A DNA stretch of 64,000 bases from NCBI GenBank assembly GCA_027487485.1, contig JAIYDN010000052.1:62001-126000 (forward strand), in the 5' to 3' direction. Shown here piece after piece: positions 1-6,553 of this stretch. How positions within the stretch are numbered: position 1 is the stretch's first letter; the number at the start of each line of letters is the position of its first letter. The translations under genes and the position numbers were made by a program. A model generated the notes under the pieces. That model saw only the letters and a list, made by a program, of their open reading frames with translations, was not told the origin of the DNA and made no database searches. The stretch comes from Planctomycetaceae bacterium (GTDB taxonomy: Bacteria; Planctomycetota; Planctomycetia; Pirellulales; Pirellulaceae).

Positions 1-2
1 CA

Positions 3-377
3 TACGGAGGCAATCCATTGTGTGCAGCCGCCGCCCATGCAACGCTCGATTTATTTGAAATGGAGCAAACGCTTCTTGGTATTCCGCTAAAGCGAGCAAG
101 GATGCAAGGCTGGCTGGAGCGATTTCAAGAACATCCGGATGTAGGTGATGTACGCTCTTGTGGGCTAATGGCGGCAATCGAACTAGTTCAAGATAAGCAA
201 ACCAAAACAGCGCATCCCTGGCAGCAACAACGATCGGGAAAGGTGTGCAAACGCGTTCTTGAAAAAGGGGTGTGGCTGCGACCGCTCGGGAATGTGATTC
301 CGATCATCCCCCCTCTTAGTATCAGCGAACAAGAAATCGATATCTTGATGGCTTCTATCGAATACGGGCTGGGTTAA
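3..377 (+). CDS. bioA: Adenosylmethionine-8-amino-7-oxononanoate aminotransferase, C-terminal part (5' end outside window)
   Basis: Class III PLP-dependent aminotransferase of biotin synthesis, which makes 7,8-diaminopelargonate from KAPA with S-adenosylmethionine as amino donor. Only about the last 124 residues are present. The frame is already open at base 3 and reads YGGNPLCAAAA, matching the conserved Y-x-GNPLACAAA segment after the PLP lysine region of BioA. It ends with RPLGNVIPIIPPLSIS, matching the family's C-terminal RP-hG-hI-hhPP stretch. The TTG at 18 is internal and not the true start. The catalytic lysine lies upstream of the window. Another class III aminotransferase is possible, but the C-terminal motif favours BioA. 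The next gene is convergent. Confidence 0.8.
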   Translation, partial: YGGNPLCAAAAHATLDLFEMEQTLLGIPLKRARMQGWLERFQEHPDVGDVRSCGLMAAIELVQDKQTKTAHPWQQQRSGKVCKRVLEKGVWLRPLGNVIPIIPPLSISEQEIDILMASIEYGLG

Positions 378-427
378 CAACCGAAAACAGGGACGAGCCT
401 TCGGTTCCATTTTTCGGTGACGTCGTA

Positions 428-1780
428 TTAGATGCGTTGAGCTGACAATTGGCTTGAAATTTCAAAAGCAATTTCAAGGGCTTGTTCAAAGTTGAGTCTT
501 GGGTCGAGCTGCGTTTGGTAGGCAACTCCGAGATCGGATTCGGTAAGTCCACGGGACCCGCCAACGCATTCCGTTACATTCTCGCCTGTGAGTTCCAAAT
601 GAGCTCCGCCAAGCATCGAACCGCAGGCTCGGTGAATCGCGAAGGACAATCTTAGTTCATCCACGATGTCATCGAAACGGCGCGTTTTGCGGCCATGAGT
701 GGTGGAAACGGTATTGCCATGCATGGGGTCACAAACCCAAAGCACAGTCTTGTTGGCGCGTTGCACAGCTTCAATCATGGCAGGCAGCGCGGACTCGACC
801 TTGTTGCGACCCATTCGGTGTATCAACGTTAAACGACCTGGCTTATCTTCTGGGTTGAGTCTCTGGATAAGCTCCAACAGTTCATCGATTTGCATCGACG
901 GTCCGATTTTAACAGCGACAGGATTACGAATGCCTCGGAAATACTCGACGTGTGCCCCGTTAACAGAACGAGTCCGCTCGCCGATCCAGGGCATGTGGGT
1001 TCCCAAGTTGTAGTAGCCAATTCCTCGAATGCTTGGCCTGGTCAGCGCTGTTTCGTAATCGAGATGAAGCGCTTCATGAGACGTAAAAAAATCGACACGT
1101 TTTAATTCGGGAGTAGGCTCTCTCAGAATGGTTTCGACAAACCGTATCGCGTCCGCTAACGATTTAACGAGCGATCGGTAACGTGCGGCGACTTCGCCTT
1201 TGGCTTCGTCCACAAACAGCAAGTTCCAATTTTCTGGATAATGCAAATCTGCAAAACCACCTTCACTCAATGCACGAACGAAGTTCAGTGTTAACGCGGA
1301 TCTTTCGTAACCGCGCAACAGCAGTTGCGGATTAGCCCTTCGAGCTTCCTCGGTAAACTCGAATCGATTGACAATGTCTCCACGATAACAGGGCAAGGTA
1401 ACTCCGTTTTGAGTTTCCGTTTCGCTTGAGCGTGGTTTCGCATATTGACCGGCCATTCGGCCGACGCGAAGGATTCTTTTCCTGGATCCAAACACGATTG
1501 CCAAGCTCATTTGTAGCAGCAGCTTCAACTTGCTTGCTATCGGCTCGGTTTGGCATTGATCGAATGTTTCAGCGCAATCGCCACCTTGAAGAAGCCATGC
1601 TTCGCCACGCTGTGCTTCTGCAATACCCGTGTGCAAATGGTCGATTTCCCAACTGGTAACCAATGGCGGCATGACGCTGATCTGATTCAGAACTTGAGTC
1701 AACTCGGCCGAGTCGGGATACGTAGGTTGCTGAGCAGCGGGATGGGATTTCCAGGAAGTGGGCGACCAGGACTGAGTCAT
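428..1780 (-). CDS. Class II 3-deoxy-7-phosphoheptulonate (DAHP) synthase
   Basis: Catalyses the first shikimate-pathway step, condensing phosphoenolpyruvate and erythrose 4-phosphate in the cytoplasm. The 450 residues match the usual length of the plant/actinobacterial class II family. Family landmarks are visible: the N-terminal SWSPTSWKSHPA segment, LLQGGDCAETF near residue 65, RVGRMAGQYAKPRSS near residue 105, and the later HRMGRNKVESALP, WVCDPMHGNT and GGAHLELTGENVTECVGG blocks that bind substrate and metal. The start is the ATG of MTQSWSP, which is where this family normally begins. Class II enzymes can carry N-terminal allosteric extensions, but none is obvious here. It converges on bioA and appears to be transcribed alone. 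Confidence 0.95.
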   Translation of the reverse strand: MTQSWSPTSWKSHPAAQQPTYPDSAELTQVLNQISVMPPLVTSWEIDHLHTGIAEAQRGEAWLLQGGDCAETFDQCQTEPIASKLKLLLQMSLAIVFGSRKRILRVGRMAGQYAKPRSSETETQNGVTLPCYRGDIVNRFEFTEEARRANPQLLLRGYERSALTLNFVRALSEGGFADLHYPENWNLLFVDEAKGEVAARYRSLVKSLADAIRFVETILREPTPELKRVDFFTSHEALHLDYETALTRPSIRGIGYYNLGTHMPWIGERTRSVNGAHVEYFRGIRNPVAVKIGPSMQIDELLELIQRLNPEDKPGRLTLIHRMGRNKVESALPAMIEAVQRANKTVLWVCDPMHGNTVSTTHGRKTRRFDDIVDELRLSFAIHRACGSMLGGAHLELTGENVTECVGGSRGLTESDLGVAYQTQLDPRLNFEQALEIAFEISSQLSAQRI

Positions 1781-1920
1781 AACAAGTGGTATTGGCGAGT
1801 GGAGCGACCTGGGATGTTAGGCCGCAATTCGTGGATGCGAAACGTCCCGAATAGGATAAGCCTGAACCTTGCAATTGCAGAGTGCAAATCGTTCGATGGG
1901 CCACGAAACGAATTCAGAAA

Positions 1921-2370
1921 CTATTCTTGGTCGGTTGTTAGTCGCGACTGGATTTCTGTCAAAGAGTACAACTTTCCCTGATTGCAGCCGGGGCAGGTTC
2001 GAGCTGCCTTCGCCCAAGTTTTTGGGGATTCCAGGTTTTCTGACCAAAAAGGCCAGGTTCTGCATTGGTTTGGTCGTGCTGAATAGACCGAACACCCTCG
2101 TGTTTCCTGGTCAAGAAAAATGCAATCCCCATCACTGTATTCGACTAGGCTAACTCGTGTTCCGACTCGGCGGGTGAACTTTCGTTCGAACGTTTCGAGT
2201 TCGTCCTCCATTCCAATCGATTTCGCAATCGCGTGGATTTCGGACTCCGAAACCCATACGTAGCCTGTTCCTGGCCCACTACAGCAGTTTCCGCATTGAG
2301 TGCACTCGAAGGCAAGACCGCCCGCAAACCAAGGAAAGTCTTCGGATTCATCAGCTGGAGACGAATTCAT
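1921..2370 (-). CDS. YkgJ-family cysteine cluster protein
   Basis: Small protein of the YkgJ family (CxxCxxCC, formerly UPF0153), thought to bind zinc or an iron-sulfur cluster; the biological role is not established. The signature FECTQCGNCCSGPG lies near residue 25. It is followed by GCSVYSARPNQCRTWPFW, with the conserved Y-x-x-RPxxCRxFPF-like segment, and a late RTCPGCNQG pair. I chose the ATG at 2370 (MNSSPADES). The longer reading begins with TTG at 2442 and adds a non-conserved, cysteine-containing extension. It lies between DAHP synthase and superoxide dismutase on the same strand, with gaps of about 140 and 175 bases, so co-transcription is uncertain. Confidence 0.85.
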   Translation of the reverse strand: MNSSPADESEDFPWFAGGLAFECTQCGNCCSGPGTGYVWVSESEIHAIAKSIGMEDELETFERKFTRRVGTRVSLVEYSDGDCIFLDQETRGCSVYSARPNQCRTWPFWSENLESPKTWAKAARTCPGCNQGKLYSLTEIQSRLTTDQE

Positions 2371-2544
2371 ATGCAAGGAACATTGGGGGCAGGAATGCAA
2401 AAGAACATAGATAGCGGCGGTCGAAATTCGCTCTGCAATCAAGGTTAGCCACCGGTTCTCATTTCTAAAAATGATTGGGTAGCTAACCTAAATGGTCTAG
2501 GCAAAAGAACCATGAACGAAATCGAAGCAGCAAGGCTTGTGGAA

Positions 2545-3174
2545 CTAGGCCTTTTTCGCAGCTTCGTATCGCTTGGTCACTTCATTCCAATTCACAACAT
2601 TCCAGAATGCAGCGATGTAATCAGGGCGACGATTTTGGTATTTGAGATAGTAGGCATGCTCCCAAACGTCCAAACCAAGAATGGGTGTTCCCTCAATTCC
2701 TGCAACGGCTTTCCCCATGAGCGGGCTATCTTGATTGGCGGTTGAGCCAATTTCAAGCTTTCCGTTGTTAACAACCAGCCATGCCCAACCGCTTCCAAAG
2801 CGGGTTGTGCCAGCTGCCGCAAACTTTTCCTTGAATGCGTCGAAGCTTCCGAAAGTGGCTTCGATGTCTGCCAACAAGGCTCCGCTTGGCTTGCCGCCAG
2901 CGTTCCAGCCGATCACTTGCCAAAAGAAACTGTGGTTGAGGTGTCCGCCACCGTTGTTACGCACGACATTGCGTTTGTCGTCAGGAACCGATGCCAAGTC
3001 TTTAACAAGCTCTTCGATCGACTTCGATTCGAGCGGAGTTCCTTCGATGGCTTTGTTCAGATTGGTGATATAGGCTTGGTGGTGTTTGCCATGATGGATT
3101 TCCATCGTTTTGGAGTCGATATGTGGCTCCATGGCATCAAGTGCATATGGTAGAGGGGGCAATGTAAAAGCCAT
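2545..3174 (-). CDS. sod: Superoxide dismutase, Mn/Fe family (Mn-type signature)
   Basis: Converts superoxide to oxygen and hydrogen peroxide. The 209 residues cover both domains: the N-terminal helical hairpin ([17 protein letters not shown], then [14 protein letters not shown]) and the C-terminal alpha/beta domain ending in [18 protein letters not shown]. Metal ligands are the histidine of the HHGKHH region, the histidine of [10 protein letters not shown], and the Asp and His of DVWEHAYY. The glycine pair in [11 protein letters not shown] and the glutamine in STANQDSPL are the pattern of Mn enzymes rather than Fe enzymes, although cambialistic use cannot be excluded. There is no signal peptide, so it acts in the cytoplasm. 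GGAG upstream of the ATG is a plausible ribosome-binding site. Confidence 0.96.
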   Translation of the reverse strand: MAFTLPPLPYALDAMEPHIDSKTMEIHHGKHHQAYITNLNKAIEGTPLESKSIEELVKDLASVPDDKRNVVRNNGGGHLNHSFFWQVIGWNAGGKPSGALLADIEATFGSFDAFKEKFAAAGTTRFGSGWAWLVVNNGKLEIGSTANQDSPLMGKAVAGIEGTPILGLDVWEHAYYLKYQNRRPDYIAAFWNVVNWNEVTKRYEAAKKA

Positions 3175-3394
3175 GTTGATATCTCCAAAGGAAAGTGAAA
3201 AACGGGTTTAAACCGAGGAAAAACCGAATTGCCATACATGTCGGCGGCCAGCCCCCCTGCGATTCATCTGGAATAGTGTACGCGACCACCCATCTTTGGC
3301 CAGTGGCTGGCGTTGTCGCTAGCCCTCGCAACCGCGGGAGGGTATCATTTTAACCCTTCGTTTCCATCGCATTTCTTTTTCCAGGAGATTTTTC

Positions 3395-3976
3395 ATGGCC
3401 AGTGTTTTCGTACCTTCCGAACAAAAAACCATCAACGATCCCCAGGAAATTTCAGCGTTCTTGAAACCCTTCGGGATTTGGTTTGAACAATGGAAGGTGG
3501 ATGGACGCCTCAAGGAAACAGCTACCGACCAAGACATTCTTAACGAATATGCGCCGGAAATTGCGGCGGTGAAGCAGCGAGGCGGATTTGTTACTGCCGA
3601 TGTTATCAACGTAAACCCCTCTACGCCCAATCTGGATGCGATGCTCCAGAAATTTAATAAAGAGCATACGCATGACGAGGACGAAGTGCGATTTACTGTC
3701 TCTGGAAAGGGGATTTTTCACCTTCATCCCGAAGGAGGACCCGTGTTTGGGGTCACCGTCGAAAGTGGCGACATGATCAATGTCCCTCGAGGTACCAAGC
3801 ATTGGTTCAATCTTTGCGACGATCGCCACATCCGCTGCATCCGATTCTTCGAAGATCCGTCCGGTTGGACTCCTCATTATATTGAAGAAGGTGTTCACAG
3901 TCAGTTTAGCCCGATGTGTTTTGGGACCAGCTTCGTTGCTCCTTCAGAGCGAGTTAAGACCGTTTTTCAATCTTAG
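3395..3976 (+). CDS. mtnD: Acireductone dioxygenase
   Basis: Cupin-fold metalloenzyme of the methionine salvage pathway. It oxidises acireductone to the 2-keto precursor of methionine plus formate (Fe form), or to an off-pathway product (Ni form). The metal-binding motif HTHDEDEVRF (H-x-H-x4-E type) is present near residue 91, and the second-cupin histidine is in RGTKHWFNL. The C-terminal HIRCIRFFEDPSGWTPHY is family-typical. The 193 residues are close to the usual 180. An AGGAG sequence sits just upstream of the ATG. No other mtn gene lies nearby, so the salvage pathway must be completed elsewhere. It is divergent from superoxide dismutase across a 220-base gap. Confidence 0.93.
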   Translation: MASVFVPSEQKTINDPQEISAFLKPFGIWFEQWKVDGRLKETATDQDILNEYAPEIAAVKQRGGFVTADVINVNPSTPNLDAMLQKFNKEHTHDEDEVRFTVSGKGIFHLHPEGGPVFGVTVESGDMINVPRGTKHWFNLCDDRHIRCIRFFEDPSGWTPHYIEEGVHSQFSPMCFGTSFVAPSERVKTVFQS

Positions 3977-4013
3977 CACCGAAGTCTGATATTCCGGTTT
4001 GTCGAGCTGGCGC

Positions 4014-5012
4014 TTAGGTCATTCGAAAGATTTTGGCCAATACCAATGTTGGTATTGCGAAGCTGCATACGATCAGGCCTGGCACGTTTCCGCCATACTG
4101 CAATGCCACAGCTGCGTCCAAAAAGATAATCGTTAGGATTGCCTGTTTGATTGCTGGCACGAGTGTTCCGATACCAGGTTTTGATACTGATAGCAACGCT
4201 CGACGCAGCCAAGGCAAAGCGAGTAGAAAAACCAAAATAGGAAACAACGATCCAGGTTCGAGCCGGTACTCCGTTTCGGTGGACCAGAACAGTTTGGATC
4301 CCCAAAGGGAACTGGTTGCGATTGCGGCCACTCCCAACAGACTTGTACCCCAAGCGGCAATCATTCTTGACCTGGATTGCTGCATCAGTCCCTCGCGTCG
4401 GGCGGCCAGCGTTATGCCTACGACAAATAAAACATGGCCCAAAACAACGCTCAGGATGCACACCCAAGCTTGTAAAGCGGGCCAAAGAACTGCAGTTCCG
4501 AGAGAAACTCCTAGAGCCATATTCAGCCCCCTACACAAGCCCATCAGCCATGGACCTAGTTGGGTTGCTTTTAGCCTGCTGTCGTATGCGACGATACAAG
4601 CAGCCAAGGCTGTGCTTATTGGCAAGATCATCCACGTGAAATGAGCCGCATCGGCCACGTCCACCAAAGAATCTGGCACCAAGGTTCTAGCGAGCAACGC
4701 GAAGCACCATCCACCTGCTAAAAGCCCCCATCCTGCTAGCCTTGCTGCATGGATGCTGATGCGTCCATCAACGAGGGGGCCATTGCGTCGTTGAAGCTTG
4801 TCTTTTTCGAGATCGTGAACATCGTTCAGGACCATTCCCGCCCAGTAAAAGCAAACGGAGGCGAGAGACACGACAAGCAGTGGGGCGAGCAACTTTGGGG
4901 TGGAGTTCCATGCTCCCACAACTAAAGCGAGCCCTGCCAATACGTCGGCACAGGAGGTCAACGTGTTGGGCACACGAACAAGTTGCGCCCAGGCGCGAAT
5001 CGAACTGTTCAA
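4014..5012 (-). CDS. UbiA-family prenyltransferase
   Basis: Integral membrane enzyme of the UbiA superfamily, which transfers isoprenoid chains to aromatic or other acceptors. The 332 residues are mostly hydrophobic helices, about eight or nine. The first aspartate-rich motif NDVHDLEKD lies near residue 63, in place of the usual NDxxDxxxD, and the second region contains AYDSRLKAT near residue 143. The N-terminus WAQLVRVPNTLTSCADVLAG resembles planctomycete and cyanobacterial UbiA proteins. The acceptor substrate cannot be read from sequence. The start is TTG at 5012, since the next in-frame ATG would remove the first helices. It starts only 9 bases after the preceding FGE-like gene ends, suggesting a two-gene operon. 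Confidence 0.85.
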   Translation of the reverse strand: MNSSIRAWAQLVRVPNTLTSCADVLAGLALVVGAWNSTPKLLAPLLVVSLASVCFYWAGMVLNDVHDLEKDKLQRRNGPLVDGRISIHAARLAGWGLLAGGWCFALLARTLVPDSLVDVADAAHFTWMILPISTALAACIVAYDSRLKATQLGPWLMGLCRGLNMALGVSLGTAVLWPALQAWVCILSVVLGHVLFVVGITLAARREGLMQQSRSRMIAAWGTSLLGVAAIATSSLWGSKLFWSTETEYRLEPGSLFPILVFLLALPWLRRALLSVSKPGIGTLVPAIKQAILTIIFLDAAVALQYGGNVPGLIVCSFAIPTLVLAKIFRMT

Positions 5013-5021
5013 GGGAACTTG

Positions 5022-6245
5022 CTACTTTTTGCGTTGGTAGAGAGGGAGCAGTTCGGGCACCGCGAGACCCAAAGCACCACGTCCCTCTTTGAGTCTAGCG
5101 TCGACGTCCTCTTGAATACCGGTCGCGTCAATTTCCCAGAACTTGTTTAGCTCTTCGCGGTTAAGCGGAGTCAAAGATCGAACTAACCTCATCCCAACAG
5201 CACGAGCCGGATCGGTAGTGAACCACCATGGACTTAGAGGCACGTTCGGATCACGTTCCTTCCATTCTTCGTCCACCGAGCCCATTCGAACAGCGGCGCG
5301 AACGCGTTCTGCCGAATCTTGCCAGCCACCACCACGAACCGTGCGCGAGTCCGATTCGGTCGGCCAAGCAGTACCTGTTAGGCCCATGAAAGTCTTTCCG
5401 CCTCGATCGCCAAATCCTGTTGCCGCGTATTGATCGATCGTCCACTCCCAAGCGTTTCCGTGCATGTCGTGGAGCCCATAGGCATTCGGGGCTTTGCTTC
5501 CGACTCGAGCTGCACCTTTGGTGGCATTTCCGGAGAAGACTGCATATTTGTCTAGTTCCTCGTGGTTGTCCCCGAAGCAATATGGTGTATTCGATCCACC
5601 TCGGGCAGCATGCTCCCATTCCGCTTCGGTTGGAAGTCGGTACTGAATACCCGTCAAACCGCTAAGCCATTTGGTGTACTGTTTGGCTGCGTACTGCGTC
5701 ATGGTGACCGCTGGTTGTTTCGGATCGTCTCCGTATTCGTACGTGTGACTGGGTTCGTAAAGAGGTGTCGGAACTGTGATCGCGTCGGCTCGATTGCTAT
5801 CGTCGACCTGTCGAATTCCTTGCGAGGCCAATTTTTTGAAGATGTCGTAGGACCGCATGAAGGTTTTGTATTCGGCCCAAGTCAGTTCCGTCTTGGCTAC
5901 CCAATAGGGTTCCAGCTCGGCAGTGTATTGTGGACCCTCATCCTCAGATCGTCCTGGTTCTGAATCGGGCGAGCCGACCAAGGTCTTGCCCCCCGGAACG
6001 GGAATCATCTCAAAAACAATACTGGTTCGCTCCAGGACCTGGGTGTAAGGAACCATGTAGCCACCCTTGCCGCCATCGATAGCAACAAATGGTCCGCTTT
6101 CAGGTTTGGATTTGCTAATACCAAGTGTCGGGCTATTTTCAGCAGGGCTAGTCGTTGCTTCTTGAGCCATGGCGAAACCGCCGACTGCCAACGCAAAAAC
6201 CGCCGCCGTTGGTAAAGGAAAGAATCGGGCGTTACACAACTTCAT
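5022..6245 (-). CDS. Secreted FGE/SUMF1-like (formylglycine-generating enzyme fold) protein lacking catalytic cysteines
   Basis: Exported protein: the N-terminus MKLCNARFFPLPTAAV runs into a hydrophobic stretch ending FAMAQEA, a likely signal peptide. From about residue 75 it has the FGE-sulfatase fold: EMIPVPGGKTLVGSPDSEP, WVAKTELTWAEYKTFM, YRLPTEAEWEHAARGG, NAYGLHDMHGNAWEWT, and the closing RAVGMRLVRSL. Genuine formylglycine-generating enzymes have paired cysteines in the C-terminal RGGSWxCxxxxCR region. Here that segment reads RGGGWQDSAERVRAAVR with no cysteine, so sulfatase activation is unlikely. The fold is common in planctomycetes with varied or unknown roles. The UbiA-type gene follows after 9 bases. 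Confidence 0.88.
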   Translation of the reverse strand: MKLCNARFFPLPTAAVFALAVGGFAMAQEATTSPAENSPTLGISKSKPESGPFVAIDGGKGGYMVPYTQVLERTSIVFEMIPVPGGKTLVGSPDSEPGRSEDEGPQYTAELEPYWVAKTELTWAEYKTFMRSYDIFKKLASQGIRQVDDSNRADAITVPTPLYEPSHTYEYGDDPKQPAVTMTQYAAKQYTKWLSGLTGIQYRLPTEAEWEHAARGGSNTPYCFGDNHEELDKYAVFSGNATKGAARVGSKAPNAYGLHDMHGNAWEWTIDQYAATGFGDRGGKTFMGLTGTAWPTESDSRTVRGGGWQDSAERVRAAVRMGSVDEEWKERDPNVPLSPWWFTTDPARAVGMRLVRSLTPLNREELNKFWEIDATGIQEDVDARLKEGRGALGLAVPELLPLYQRKK

Positions 6246-6553
6246 GGTTTACCACAAGAGAATCAGAGAGTGCTTTTTTGAAACCGTTGCTACAAGATTA
6301 ACTTGGATCCCATGAACTTTCTAGGTGCGGCGGCAATCCAAATCGACTTCGATGAGTACTAATAGGGGCATTCCAGCATTCTTTCTAGACGGAGACGATA
6401 AGTGTGAATTTTAGTGCGGAAACCATGTTCAGACACCGCGTAAACAGCTAAAGTAGTGAAACACACACTCGCTACGATTCGGTATCACTGCAGATTTTCC
6501 AATTGGGTCTCCAAGAACCTCTCTTCTTTAGCTCGATAGTTGAGTTGTAAAAC
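6246..6553. other. Divergent intergenic region (308 bases)
   Basis: Separates the minus-strand FGE-like gene from the plus-strand dockerin protein, so it should carry promoters for both. The sequence is AT-richer than the flanking genes. I found no convincing sigma-70 hexamer pair, no strong hairpin and no RNA-gene-like element. Confidence 0.4.

Noticed and set aside
3240-3394. Possible riboswitch upstream of acireductone dioxygenase
   Set aside because: A SAM-type leader would fit methionine salvage, but I could not recognise the conserved cores or a terminator. Only a small TGGCCAGTGGCTGGC-like stem is present.
4033-4644. 203-codon plus-strand open frame
   Set aside because: It is opposite the UbiA prenyltransferase, whose helices and NDxxDxxxD motif are convincing.
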